IMG/VR virus record: IMGVR_UViG_3300031669_000139
Location: 1-33,685 of that record
DNA length: 33,685 nucleotides
Source of the DNA: a virus
Strand: one strand, 5' to 3'
Position 1 is the first letter of the stretch. Every line of letters starts with the position of its first letter. The notes beneath the pieces are model-generated. The model searched no databases and was not told the origin of the DNA. It saw only the letters and a list, made by a program, of their open reading frames with translations. Shown piece after piece: positions 1-8,012 of the stretch. The position numbers and the translations under genes are program-made.

Positions 1-1118
1 CTATTGAAGATCCATCTATTAATGCAGCATATAAAATGCTTAAGTTAAGTGGTCTTTCAATTAGAAATAGACACACTCCAGGATTTGATGCTGATGGAGC
101 AAGAAATGCCGAAGCTGGTGTTTCTAAGATTTATGAAATGCTCTTAGAACCAGGAATTTTAAGAGGATTAACAAATCCCGATATGATTAACTACCGTTAC
201 ATTGTTGATACAATGGCTTATGGATTACAATCAAATATGGGAGGCAAATCTTATCTTTCATCTCTTGCTAAACGAAGAGGTAAATGTACTGCTATTCTTA
301 ATGCACCATCAATTAAGCAGTTTGCTGCTTCACAAAATCCATATTTTGTTGATACATTCGTAAAAGGTGTTGATCCAACTCCTATTTTCAATACACAATA
401 TATTCCTGAAGGTGGTAACCCAGATATGCCAAGATCATTTAAATTCACTCTTCCTAATGAAGAACTTGGATCTAAATTCTGCGGTGTATTCGGTCCATTC
501 TTAAGATATAATGAAAATGGAAAACTTATAGATGTTCCACCTGCCGCTGACGTTGCTAATGCATACGCTAGAAAATTCTTAGGCGGTAATCCTTATGCAA
601 TTGTTGCAAACAGAAACGGTATTCTTTCAAATCCTGTATTATCAGGAGTTGAATATATGATAGACAAGCAAGATAGAGATTATTTAGAGCCATTTGGTTA
701 TAACTCTATTATTGAAAGACCTGCTACTGGCCAAATAATGATATATGCAAACGTAACTGCATTCCAGAATGTTAAGAGTGATTTAAACAACTTAAATGTT
801 AGAGAACTTCTTAATACTCTTGAAATTCAAATTGATGAAGCTTTACAAAGATTCGTATTTGATTTCAACAATCCTGTTACAAGATTGAATATTATTAATT
901 CAGTTGCTCCTATACTTGAAACAGTTAAGGATGCTGGAGCTATTTCACGTTATGAATTAGTGATGGATGAAACCAATAACACTGCGGATATTATTGCAGA
1001 CGGATTCGGTATTGTCGATATTGGACTTTGGATTACTGGAGCTCTTACTAAAATTATTGCAAGATATACAGTTAACTCAGAAGGTTCAGTTAGTTCAGGT
1101 GGATTTGCTGCAAATTAA
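1..1118 (+). CDS. Tail sheath protein, C-terminal part (T4 gp18-like), partial at left edge
   Basis: The reading frame is open from the first base, so the gene begins outside the window; the ATG at 36 is internal. About 370 residues are visible. The end of the protein has the conserved sheath C-terminal domain: a block around NPYAIVANRNG, then LNVRELLNTLEIQIDEAL, a FDFNNP turn, and a final segment with GAISRYELVMDETNN followed by GLWITGALTKIIARY. In the family these strands interlock neighbouring sheath subunits round the tail tube, and the sheath contracts on infection. The tail tube gene follows after 31 nt with its own promoter-like element, the T4 gp18-gp19 order. Assignment is by remembered family pattern; I am confident of sheath, not of the closest relative. 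Confidence 0.88.
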   Translation, partial: IEDPSINAAYKMLKLSGLSIRNRHTPGFDADGARNAEAGVSKIYEMLLEPGILRGLTNPDMINYRYIVDTMAYGLQSNMGGKSYLSSLAKRRGKCTAILNAPSIKQFAASQNPYFVDTFVKGVDPTPIFNTQYIPEGGNPDMPRSFKFTLPNEELGSKFCGVFGPFLRYNENGKLIDVPPAADVANAYARKFLGGNPYAIVANRNGILSNPVLSGVEYMIDKQDRDYLEPFGYNSIIERPATGQIMIYANVTAFQNVKSDLNNLNVRELLNTLEIQIDEALQRFVFDFNNPVTRLNIINSVAPILETVKDAGAISRYELVMDETNNTADIIADGFGIVDIGLWITGALTKIIARYTVNSEGSVSSGGFAAN

Positions 1119-1121
1119 TAA

Positions 1122-1140
1122 GAATATATAATAAAAATAA
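1122..1140 (+). promoter_or_regulatory. Promoter-like TATATAATAAAAATAA element before tail tube gene
   Basis: GAATATATAATAAAAATAA lies 10 nt before the tail tube ATG. It is a variant of the TATATAAAATAAA element found before other operons in the window, which resembles the T4 late promoter TATAAATA. There is no SD sequence between it and the ATG. Confidence 0.5.
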
Positions 1141-1149
1141 CGAAAAACT

Positions 1150-1746
1150 ATGCCAGATTTTACAAGTCAAGGATTATTCGGCTTATCGCATTTTAGAAGT
1201 TCTAGGGCGGCTCAGCAACTATATGAACCAGTATATCAAAATTTATTTACTGTTCAGCTTCAGTTACCTGCGGGTGTTGGCGCTACTGAGCAGCAAACCA
1301 ATTTAATGTTAGAAGGAATTACAAATATATCTGGACTTCAATCTCACTCATTCCCTACTAATCTAGCGGAACAGAAATTTAAGTGGGCTTCTAGGAGATT
1401 CGCTGGTGCAAAGCCAGAAAAAACCACAATGGATGTTGCATTTGATTTCGAAGTGAACGTTGATACAACCCCTAGCGCATATACTGTAAAAACTTTAAGA
1501 AAATGGTGTGATCTTGTTTATGATCCACTTACAGGTAGGACCGGATTAAAAGCAGATTATGTTGCTGAATGGGCACTTATTACTTTATATGACAGAGGTT
1601 CAAGACCATTCTGGCAATGGAAACTTTATTATGTATTCCCAATGACTGGAATTCCTGAAGTTCCATTGGATTATAACAATGAAGAAGTGTTCAAAGTAAC
1701 TGGATTTACTTTAGCATGCGATTTCTGGGACGAAACAATAGTTTAA
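1150..1746 (+). CDS. Tail tube protein (T4 gp19-like)
   Basis: 198 residues, close to T4 gp19 (163) and other myovirus tube proteins. It would polymerise as stacked hexameric rings to form the inner tube through which DNA passes. The central part (SGLQSHSFPTNLAEQKFKWA, then TTMDVAFDFEVNVD) and the end (FKVTGFTLACDFWD) follow the tube beta-sandwich pattern, and it directly follows the sheath gene. ATG chosen because it is the first in frame, 10 nt after a promoter-like element; leader is A-rich without SD. A strong hairpin terminator follows 43 nt after the stop, so sheath and tube appear to end a transcription unit. Confidence 0.82.
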   Translation: MPDFTSQGLFGLSHFRSSRAAQQLYEPVYQNLFTVQLQLPAGVGATEQQTNLMLEGITNISGLQSHSFPTNLAEQKFKWASRRFAGAKPEKTTMDVAFDFEVNVDTTPSAYTVKTLRKWCDLVYDPLTGRTGLKADYVAEWALITLYDRGSRPFWQWKLYYVFPMTGIPEVPLDYNNEEVFKVTGFTLACDFWDETIV

Positions 1747-1788
1747 AAAATATTACAAGTACCCAATCAATCACAATTGGATTATTTT

Positions 1789-1820
1789 AAAGGAGATAAA
1801 GAAATTTATCTCCTTTTTTA
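1789..1820 (+). terminator. Rho-independent terminator after tail tube gene
   Basis: A perfect 12-bp stem (aaaggagataaa 1789-1800 with tttatctccttt 1805-1816) closes a GAAA tetraloop at 1801-1804 and runs into a T-rich tail. Placed between tail tube gene and the next promoter. Confidence 0.88.
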
Positions 1821-1861
1821 TTAAGTTTTTGTTAAAACCTGCCACTTTTCAAGCATATAAA

Positions 1862-1879
1862 GATATATAAATTGAATAA
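1862..1879 (+). promoter_or_regulatory. Promoter-like GATATATAAATTGAATAA element
   Basis: Matches the phage-wide GATATATAAAATAAA element over its first ten bases. It lies 22 nt before the ATG at 1902 and overlaps an alternative TTG at 1872, which argues that TTG is not the start. Confidence 0.55.
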
Positions 1880-1901
1880 TAACGTTTTAAATCATAAAAA
1901 T

Positions 1902-2846
1902 ATGCCAGACGAAAAGACTGAAGAACAATTACAAAAATTTGTTGAAGAACAAGAAAGTGGTGAAACTCCACAAGTAGGTCCAAAAATTACCGCAGCACCA
2001 GCTCCTAAGTTTCCTCATACACGAGGTGACGATCAGATTAGTATGGGCAATCAAGTGGGGTGGCAGAAACTTCCGATGAATGATCTACCTACTCAAGGTA
2101 TCTTTTATCCAGAGGGCACCGAGGTGACTATCAGGGCTGCTACCGCTGGAGAGATTCGACACTGGTCGACCATTCAAGAGGATAATGTTTATGCATTGGA
2201 TGATATGTTAAATTACATATTAGAAAGATGTGCCAAAATTAAATACCCTAACAATCAATTATCTTCATGGAAAGACATTAAAGAAGTTGATAGATTTTAC
2301 ATTATTTTAGCAATTAGAGAATATACATTTGTTAAAGGGGAAAATCAACTTCAAGTTAAAACATCAGAAACAACTACAGTTAATGTATCTAAGGAAATGA
2401 TAGATTACATTACTATAGATGAAAGATTAATGAAGTACTATAATGATGAAAAAAGATGTTTTGTTTTAAAATTCAAAACTGGTGGCGAAATAGAGGTAAC
2501 TATTCCAAGTATTGGAGTAACTAATTACCTTAAAAATTACATTAACAGAAAAGAACAATTAAATCAAGGATTTGATCATGATTTTATATCGTATGCTTCT
2601 TTTGTTATTAAAGACTGGAGAGGATTATCTGACAGTACTTATGAAAAAATGGTATTAGAATCTAATTCTTGGTCAATACCTCAAATTTCTGTTTTGACAC
2701 ATTTAAAAGAAATCTTTCTCGATGCAGTTGAGCCTGTTGTTAAATATGTAGATGAAGGGGGTGCGGAGCGTGTAGCTCCATTGAACTTTCAAGGAGGGAT
2801 CAAGTCTATTTTCCTTATTTCAGATCCATTTGGAGAATTGGTTTAA
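1902..2846 (+). CDS. Baseplate hub/tail assembly chaperone-like protein (T4 gp26-like)
   Basis: 314 residues from ATG 1902; an upstream TTG at 1872 in the same frame would add ten residues but overlaps the promoter element. After a Pro/Glu-rich N-terminus, residues about 60-110 carry the family-type start LPMNDLPTQGIFYPEGTEV followed by IRAATAGEI. In T4-like phages this pattern belongs to gp26-like baseplate hub proteins, whose members probably act in hub or tape-measure assembly. The next large gene is the tape measure, as expected. The stop TAA (2844-2846) is overlapped by another open frame (2785-3093), so the full product may be a frameshift fusion. Codons in 2040-2180 are more GC-rich than around them. 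Confidence 0.6.
   Translation: MPDEKTEEQLQKFVEEQESGETPQVGPKITAAPAPKFPHTRGDDQISMGNQVGWQKLPMNDLPTQGIFYPEGTEVTIRAATAGEIRHWSTIQEDNVYALDDMLNYILERCAKIKYPNNQLSSWKDIKEVDRFYIILAIREYTFVKGENQLQVKTSETTTVNVSKEMIDYITIDERLMKYYNDEKRCFVLKFKTGGEIEVTIPSIGVTNYLKNYINRKEQLNQGFDHDFISYASFVIKDWRGLSDSTYEKMVLESNSWSIPQISVLTHLKEIFLDAVEPVVKYVDEGGAERVAPLNFQGGIKSIFLISDPFGELV
2785..2846 (+). other. Candidate recoding window (+1 or -2 frameshift)
   Basis: In this 62-nt overlap both frames are open. Two possible slip points are visible: GGA GAA (2832-2837), where tRNA-Glu could move back two bases from GAA to GAG, and GTT TAA G (2841-2847), a +1 slip at the stop codon. An SD-like AAGGAGG lies upstream at 2791-2797; such sequences stimulate some bacterial frameshifts. 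No slip site is proven. Confidence 0.4.
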
Positions 2847-3093
2847 GATTGAATTTATTTTTACAAAAAATCTTCATATAACTCCATTAGAATTAGATCA
2901 AATGGAGTTTTACCGTGTGGAATATATGGTACAAAATTATGAGGAATTTATAGAGGAAGAAAATAAGCAATATGAAAAGAGTAAAAAGGAAAATCAAGTT
3001 TCTATGTCTAAAACTAAAATTCCTAATATGAACCCTGGGCAGTTCAAACCACCTAAGATGAATATCCCAAAAATACAGGTTCCAAAATTTTAA
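2785..3093 (+). CDS. Overlapping +1-frame ORF, likely expressed as frameshift extension of the gp26-like gene
   Basis: This frame is open from 2785 (after a TGA at 2782) to TAA at 3093. It has no ATG before 2902; only TTG 2830 could start it in the overlap. From 2830 it gives 87 residues: a segment ITPLELDQMEFYRVEYMVQ, then acidic NYEEFIEEENKQYEKSKKE, and a Pro/Lys-rich tail. The acidic helical segment looks like the C-terminal part of gp26-like and tail-chaperone proteins, and it precedes the tape measure where such overlapping chaperone genes usually sit. A +1 or -2 shift in 2785-2846 would fuse it to the upstream protein (about 400 residues). Separate coupled translation from TTG is the alternative. 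Confidence 0.55.
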   Translation, partial: TFKEGSSLFSLFQIHLENWFKIEFIFTKNLHITPLELDQMEFYRVEYMVQNYEEFIEEENKQYEKSKKENQVSMSKTKIPNMNPGQFKPPKMNIPKIQVPKF

Positions 3094-3120
3094 AGTGTCT
3101 ACGGACACTTTTTCTTTTTT
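3092..3120 (+). terminator. Terminator with C(UACG)G tetraloop
   Basis: aaagtgtc (3092-3099), loop tacg (3100-3103), gacacttt (3104-3111), then tttctttttt. The stem begins at the stop of the overlapping-frame ORF; the cUACGg loop is of the unusually stable UNCG class. Confidence 0.87.
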
Positions 3121-3124
3121 AAGG

Positions 3125-3140
3125 GATATATAAAATAAAG
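3125..3140 (+). promoter_or_regulatory. Promoter-like GATATATAAAATAAAG element before tape measure
   Basis: This 16-mer is identical to the one on the other strand at 18040-18055. It follows a terminator and lies 10 nt before the tape measure ATG. Confidence 0.65.
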
Positions 3141-3150
3141 AATTTCCTAA

Positions 3151-5697
3151 ATGGCTCAAGATAACAATGCTATACTAAAGCAAATACTCGGTGTTTGTGT
3201 TCAGATTAATAGAAAGATGGACAGTCCTAAAAAAGGATCTGATGCAGGAACAGGACCTTTATCTGGAAAATTTGCAACAGGGAAAAAAGCTAGAGATTTA
3301 AAAGAAGGAACAAAATTAATTGACGATTTGTACAAATCTCTTTCTAATTTTGCTAAATTAAAAGTTAATCCAAGAAGAATAAATACAACCTCAAAAGCTA
3401 TACGAGGTTTATTTGATACCGTAATTTATATTGGAAAAAGTAGGAAAGTTGTAACTAATGCAATGAAGTTATTTGATATGCTTGCGAAAAGTTTAAGCAC
3501 AATGACTAAATTTGCAAAAGCGATGTCAACTCTTTTATTATCTGTAGGTCTTTCTATTGTCGGATTAGCAGTTTCTATTGCGATCGCCGGAGTGCTGATG
3601 GGCACAAGAGGAAAACCTGCTCTTACTATGTTGGCAATAGTTGGAGTATTAGTAGGTTTAACAGGAGCAATGGTTCTTATGGGATTAGCTGAAAGACAAA
3701 TAGATAGAGGATCCAAAGTGTCTAAGGGAATGGGTGTCGGCTTAATGTTTTTAGCTGGTGGATTATTCTTATTTGTGAGCACAATAGCTCATATTGGAAA
3801 AATATTAGGTGCTCAAGGTGGAGCTAAGGGATTAGTAATAGGATTATTAGGGGCTATTGGAATTATTGCTGTAATGGGTCTAGTATTTGCTGGACTTGGA
3901 CAATTCTTTGTTCCTATCATATTAGGATCGATTGCGGCAGCAGCTATGGGTATTGGAATGGCTTCATTAGCATTAGGACTTACTGCGATTGCGAAAACAG
4001 CAGGAATGATGACAGCCATGGGCAAAGGTGGTACAGCAACAAATAGAAAGGGAGAACAAAGAGGAGAATTTGGACAAATGATGGCATCTATTGGGCCCGG
4101 ATTAGGTGCAATGGGAATTATGCTTGTTTCTGCCGGATTATTATTTGCTGGATTAGGAGTTTTATCTCTTCTTATTATACCAGGAACTGTTACTGCTATA
4201 GCGATGTCAGTTGCTTTATTAGCATTAGCTGGAGCAACTGCTGCTATAATGGGTATAGCTAAAACTATTGATACACCTCAAATAGAAAACACTATTCAAG
4301 AAATGGTTGGAGGTGTTCTTACTGGATTAATCAAAGGTGTTGGTGGTGCATTAGCTGGTGGTGAAAAGGGAATAAAAGGATTTGCAAATGGCATTAAAAA
4401 TACTGCAATATTAACAACTGGAATTGGTTTGTTAATGGGTGTTTCAGTTGCATTATCAATGTTTGCATTGGCTATGACAGCTTTTGCTAATATTGATAAT
4501 ATGAGAGTTATTGAAAGCTACGATGAAAAAACCGGGAAACCGAAATTTGGTCAAACTGTAGATATTAAAGGAGTTGGCCAGACTATAACAGATACATTAA
4601 CTACATTCTTAACCGGTTTATTAGCATCTACTAAGGACTTATCTACACAACACGCGGGTGCTATAAAACAAATGGGAAAATCTTTAACTGGAAGAAGAGG
4701 TATTCTTACTGCGGTTATTCAATTTGCTGATGTATTAAAAGTATTTGCGCAATTTGGTCCGGAAGGAAAAATAGGATATGCTGTTCCAAAATTAGATGCA
4801 GCCGGTAATCCAGTATTAGATGCAGCCGGTAATCCAATAATGATACAAGATTCTGTAAAAATTACAGATGTTACAAAAAATATAACTGATTCATTTAGTC
4901 AATTTACTAAGGGAATATCAGAAGGAGTAGAAGGAATATCCAGAAGAGATAAGAACAAAATATTAAATATGTCTAAGGCTTTAATTGGTAAGCGTTTTGG
5001 AGAAAAATCAAGAAGAGCTGATAAGCCTGGTTTACTTGAACCAATCAACGCATTTTCTGAAACTTTAATGATTTATTCTAAGTTTGGTGCTGACGGAAGT
5101 ATTCCAGAATTAGATGCCGATGGTAAACCAACAGGAAAAAGCATTCCAATAACATCTATTGTTGGAAATATTGTAACTGCTATATCATCCTTTTCAACAG
5201 AATTATCAAGACAATTACAAACTCCTGGAGAAACTGTAAAACAAGCTCAAAAGAAAATGGAAGGATATATGGGTCTAATTGGGCAAATTGGAACTCTTGG
5301 AGATGCTGCGGATGGTTTAGATAAAACTGCAACATCTATTATGTCATTAGCGACTAGTATGAGTTCTCTTGCTGATTCTGTAAATAAATTTGAACTTGAT
5401 AAATTAAAAGTCTTTGGAGAAATTGTTAAAGAAAATAAAACCTTTGGGGGCTTATTATCAAATATTCAACAAGGTGGAGAAGCCAGAAGAGAATCAAGAG
5501 CAGAAGCGAAAGAAGCAAAATCTGAAGCAAAAGTAGCTAAAACTGCAGCAGCTTCTGAATCTAAAACTATTGTTGAAAAACAAGATCTTTCCGGATTAGC
5601 TGATGCCATTGGATTATCTGTAGCTGCCGCCTTTAAAAATGGTCAATTTACTTTTGATTTTCAAGGAGAAAACAAAGGTGTTCTAGTATTTGAATAA
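3151..5697 (+). CDS. Tail tape measure protein
   Basis: 848 residues, far longer than T4 gp29 (590), so a longer tail is implied. A basic N-terminal third is followed at about residues 125-460 by many hydrophobic Gly/Ala/Ile segments that look membrane-inserting, typical of tape measures. About residues 470-750 hold two to three diverged copies of a unit of roughly 100 residues, each beginning with a V(G/K)xxITD-like stretch and ending near a xFGxxGxI(P) turn. Position after the gp26-like gene fits. ATG 3151 lies just after a promoter element. The C-terminus is Ala/Lys/Glu-rich coiled coil (about 775-805). No peptidase motif was seen. Confidence 0.85.
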   Translation: MAQDNNAILKQILGVCVQINRKMDSPKKGSDAGTGPLSGKFATGKKARDLKEGTKLIDDLYKSLSNFAKLKVNPRRINTTSKAIRGLFDTVIYIGKSRKVVTNAMKLFDMLAKSLSTMTKFAKAMSTLLLSVGLSIVGLAVSIAIAGVLMGTRGKPALTMLAIVGVLVGLTGAMVLMGLAERQIDRGSKVSKGMGVGLMFLAGGLFLFVSTIAHIGKILGAQGGAKGLVIGLLGAIGIIAVMGLVFAGLGQFFVPIILGSIAAAAMGIGMASLALGLTAIAKTAGMMTAMGKGGTATNRKGEQRGEFGQMMASIGPGLGAMGIMLVSAGLLFAGLGVLSLLIIPGTVTAIAMSVALLALAGATAAIMGIAKTIDTPQIENTIQEMVGGVLTGLIKGVGGALAGGEKGIKGFANGIKNTAILTTGIGLLMGVSVALSMFALAMTAFANIDNMRVIESYDEKTGKPKFGQTVDIKGVGQTITDTLTTFLTGLLASTKDLSTQHAGAIKQMGKSLTGRRGILTAVIQFADVLKVFAQFGPEGKIGYAVPKLDAAGNPVLDAAGNPIMIQDSVKITDVTKNITDSFSQFTKGISEGVEGISRRDKNKILNMSKALIGKRFGEKSRRADKPGLLEPINAFSETLMIYSKFGADGSIPELDADGKPTGKSIPITSIVGNIVTAISSFSTELSRQLQTPGETVKQAQKKMEGYMGLIGQIGTLGDAADGLDKTATSIMSLATSMSSLADSVNKFELDKLKVFGEIVKENKTFGGLLSNIQQGGEARRESRAEAKEAKSEAKVAKTAAASESKTIVEKQDLSGLADAIGLSVAAAFKNGQFTFDFQGENKGVLVFE
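4791..4838 (+). repeat. 24-bp tandem repeat inside tape measure gene
   Basis: attagatgcagccggtaatc is the start of a 24-bp unit present at 4791-4814 and again at 4815-4838 (last bases diverged). It encodes LDAAGNPV then LDAAGNPI. A related LDADGKPTGK occurs again near residue 655, at the end of the next large internal unit. Confidence 0.9.
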
Positions 5698-5720
5698 TTC
5701 ATAAACTTTTTTGATATTTT

Positions 5721-5737
5721 ACATATAAACAATAAAC
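5721..5737 (+). promoter_or_regulatory. Weak promoter-like ACATATAAACAATAAAC element
   Basis: A diverged version of the TATATAAAATAAA element 7 nt before the thymidylate synthase ATG. There is no clear terminator between the tape measure stop and this point, so read-through is also possible. Confidence 0.35.
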
Positions 5738-5744
5738 ATACATT

Positions 5745-6764
5745 ATGATTAAAAACAAATGGACCGGAGAAGAATTTCCTGTGAATAAATGTAATCCTGC
5801 CCAAACAAGAGCAGGGGAGTTTAAATCAAATGGCTCAATTTTAAATCCAGTGGATTATGAATATCATTCTTTAATTGAAAAAATTTTAGAAGAAGGATTA
5901 TGGAAAGAAAATAGAACAGGAACTAAAACTCTTTCTATATTTGGTCCACAAGTCACATTTAAACATATCGGAACAGATTTTCCATTACTTACTACTAAAA
6001 ATATCCACTTAAAATCTATTATTGGAGAATTATTATGGTTCCTTTCTGGATCCACTAATAAACATGTGTTAAAAGAAAAATACGGAGTTTCTATTTGGGA
6101 TGAATGGGGAGATGATGAAACAGGAGAACTTGGACCAGTCTATGGACACCAATGGGTAAATTGGGAATATTTTGGTATTGAAGGTTTAGCACATTATGGA
6201 ATTGATGCTAATAAGGTTCGTGAACCTTTATGTGATGGTCTTCTTTATGGTCAAAGACATATTAAAAAATCTATTAATCAAATTCAAAACCTTATTGATA
6301 CTCTTAGAAACAATCCAGATGATAGGAGAATGATTGTATCTGCATGGCATGTTGATCAAATTCCATTAATGGCACTTCCTCCTTGTCATTGGAGTTTTCA
6401 GTGTGATACAAGAAAATATCCAAATAATGATAGAAGAACTTTGAATCTAAAGATGAATATTCGTTCATGGGACATTTTCTTAGGAGGACCATTTAATATA
6501 GCTTCTTATGCTATTTTATTATTAATGTTAGCACATGAAGTTGGAATGAATCCCGGAGATTTAACTATTTCTGCGGGGGATGTTCATATATATGAAAATC
6601 ATTTAGAATACATATACAAACAATTGAATAGAAATTCAAAATTTCGTCCTCCACTTATGAATGTGAATCCATATAAAAAGTTTTGGGATTATGAACCAGA
6701 TGATTTTACATTAGATAATTATGATCCTCACCCTAATTGGAAAAATGTACCAGTGGCAATTTAA
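5745..6764 (+). CDS. thyA: Thymidylate synthase (ThyA type)
   Basis: 339 residues against 264 in E. coli; the excess is a 35-residue N-terminal extension and insertions near 140-170. It would methylate dUMP to dTMP with methylene-tetrahydrofolate. Visible family signatures: RTGTKTLSIFG (57-67), ELLWFLSGSTN (95-105), DDRRMIVSAW (192-201), nucleophile Cys214 in ALPPCHW, FLGGPFNIASYA (245-256) and DVHIYENH (279-286); the C-terminus ends PVAI as in E. coli. Asn251 is kept, which argues for a uridylate rather than cytidylate substrate. Odd: the usual QRSCD is here IRSWD (239-243). A thymidylate kinase lies at 16563-17258. A dUMP hydroxymethylase is a less likely alternative. Confidence 0.93.
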   Translation: MIKNKWTGEEFPVNKCNPAQTRAGEFKSNGSILNPVDYEYHSLIEKILEEGLWKENRTGTKTLSIFGPQVTFKHIGTDFPLLTTKNIHLKSIIGELLWFLSGSTNKHVLKEKYGVSIWDEWGDDETGELGPVYGHQWVNWEYFGIEGLAHYGIDANKVREPLCDGLLYGQRHIKKSINQIQNLIDTLRNNPDDRRMIVSAWHVDQIPLMALPPCHWSFQCDTRKYPNNDRRTLNLKMNIRSWDIFLGGPFNIASYAILLLMLAHEVGMNPGDLTISAGDVHIYENHLEYIYKQLNRNSKFRPPLMNVNPYKKFWDYEPDDFTLDNYDPHPNWKNVPVAI

Positions 6765-6778
6765 AATAAGTTTAATGA

Positions 6779-6982
6779 ATGTTTTTAAAAATTTTTGATT
6801 TAAGTTGGGTAAATAATCATCTTTTATACTTTTCATATCTTGGAGGAATAGTAATATTTGTTCTTTTATTTTTAATAATTAAAAGAATTAATATAGATAT
6901 AAAAAAAATAAATAGAAGATCAAGAAATTCTGCAATTGATTACATTAGAAAAACTTCAAAATATAATAAAGGAACTAAATAA
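6779..6982 (+). CDS. Small single-pass membrane protein
   Basis: 67 residues; unrecognised. One strongly hydrophobic helix (about residues 16-36, YFSYLGGIVIFVLLFLIIK) is followed by a Lys/Arg-rich tail, so the tail probably faces the cytoplasm. It starts 14 nt after the thyA stop, with no SD and an A/T-rich leader. An ATG at 6775 in another frame gives only seven codons. Lies in the same transcription direction as thyA and the glycosyltransferase-like gene. Confidence 0.6.
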   Translation: MFLKIFDLSWVNNHLLYFSYLGGIVIFVLLFLIIKRINIDIKKINRRSRNSAIDYIRKTSKYNKGTK

Positions 6983-6994
6983 AAATTTAAAGAT

Positions 6995-7168
6995 ATGGTA
7001 ATTACATTAAGAAACGAAGAAAGAAAATTAAAAGATCAGATAATTAAACAAAAAAATGAAGAAGGTTATACTTTGATAAATATAAGCGAAGCATTTGATT
7101 CTATGTATTCTGGTCCTGAGGGAATGCAAAGTACTCCTTCAATAGTTTTGGAATTTAAAAAAATATAA
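6995..7168 (+). CDS. Small hypothetical protein, 57 aa
   Basis: ATG GTA ATT ACA at 6995 opens a 57-residue frame ending TAA at 7166-7168. The product begins MVITLRNEERKLKDQIIKQK, a charged helix, then GYTLINISEAFDSMYSG and a C-terminal VLEFKKI. It is packed tightly: 12 nt after the previous stop and one base before the next ATG, which supports it as a real gene. Not recognised; the helix followed by a short beta-like end could be a small binding module. No SD. Confidence 0.6.
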   Translation: MVITLRNEERKLKDQIIKQKNEEGYTLINISEAFDSMYSGPEGMQSTPSIVLEFKKI

Positions 7169-7169
7169 A

Positions 7170-7997
7170 ATGGCTATAAAAAAATTAGCGCTTACTATCA
7201 ATGCCTTTGATGCATCTGAATTATTAGAAGATTTGATAAGTGAGATTAGAGATCAAGTTGATCATGTTGCAGCAATATATCAAAAAAAGTCTTATTGGAA
7301 TAACCCAATGGCTGAAGAAGATATGGAAGAGTTGCTAAGATTACAAAAACTTGATTTGATAGATGAATTAATAGAATTCAAACCGAATTTCACAAAATAT
7401 TCTAGAGAACAGGAATGTGATAAAAGAAATATGGGTATTGATCTCATGAAGCAAAATGGTTCCAGCCATATTTTAAATATCGATGCAGATGAATTTTATG
7501 ATGCTGATCAATTTGAGTATGCTATTGATGTAATTGAAAAAAGGGGGTACACTATCACATATTGGTCTTATGTTAATTATTACAGAGATTTTAGCCATTA
7601 TTTAGTTTATCCATTTAGACCATTAGTTCCAGGAATTCATTCTACCTTCTTTAAATATACTTACCAGGGGCCGGCTCCGGGGCCCACAGATCCCACTAGA
7701 AGGATTAACAACCCTCATAATTTAGGTACCTATGTCTTTGAGGATAATGAGATCAGAATGGGTCATGCTGCATGGATTAGAAGAGATATCAGGAAAAAAT
7801 TAGTGAATTGGAGTGCTAAAAATCACTTCAAACCAGAATTAATTGATGAAGCAGTTAATAGGTGGGAAAATTGGAAAGAGGGGGATAAAGCAATTATGTT
7901 ATTTAATACACCAGAAAATCAAGTAAGAGTTAATAAGCTAGAAACGAAAATCCACAAGTTCGATGTACCTTGGCTGAAAGAAAAAGGAGATCTTTAA
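7170..7997 (+). CDS. Glycosyltransferase-like protein (GT-A fold, family 2-like)
   Basis: 275 residues. N-terminal KKLALTINAFDASELLEDLI resembles the first strand and helix of nucleotide-sugar transferases, and RNMGIDLMKQNGSSHILNIDADEFY (about 86-110) is the usual arrangement of a helix followed by a DxD-type metal/nucleotide-binding motif (DADE, 105-108). The acceptor is unknown: phage DNA, a virion protein or host surface sugar are all possible. Residues about 165-175 (QGPAPGPTDPT) are encoded by an unusually GC-rich stretch. It ends in a terminator whose loop contains the stop codon and closes the + strand block. Confidence 0.68.
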   Translation: MAIKKLALTINAFDASELLEDLISEIRDQVDHVAAIYQKKSYWNNPMAEEDMEELLRLQKLDLIDELIEFKPNFTKYSREQECDKRNMGIDLMKQNGSSHILNIDADEFYDADQFEYAIDVIEKRGYTITYWSYVNYYRDFSHYLVYPFRPLVPGIHSTFFKYTYQGPAPGPTDPTRRINNPHNLGTYVFEDNEIRMGHAAWIRRDIRKKLVNWSAKNHFKPELIDEAVNRWENWKEGDKAIMLFNTPENQVRVNKLETKIHKFDVPWLKEKGDL

Positions 7998-8008
7998 GAT
8001 CTCCTTTT
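7982..8008. terminator. Bidirectional terminator between convergent blocks
   Basis: aaaaggagatc (7982-7992) pairs with gatctcctttt (7998-8008) round a five-base loop that includes the glycosyltransferase stop codon. T-runs follow on the + side and (as A5 on +) on the - side, so it can stop transcription from both directions. Confidence 0.85.
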
Positions 8009-8012
8009 GTTT

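Noticed and set aside
3426-4025. - strand ORFs inside the tape measure gene
   Set aside because: Mirror images of the Gly/Ala/Ile-rich hydrophobic segments on the coding strand; composition is Pro/Asn/Ala skewed and without leaders.
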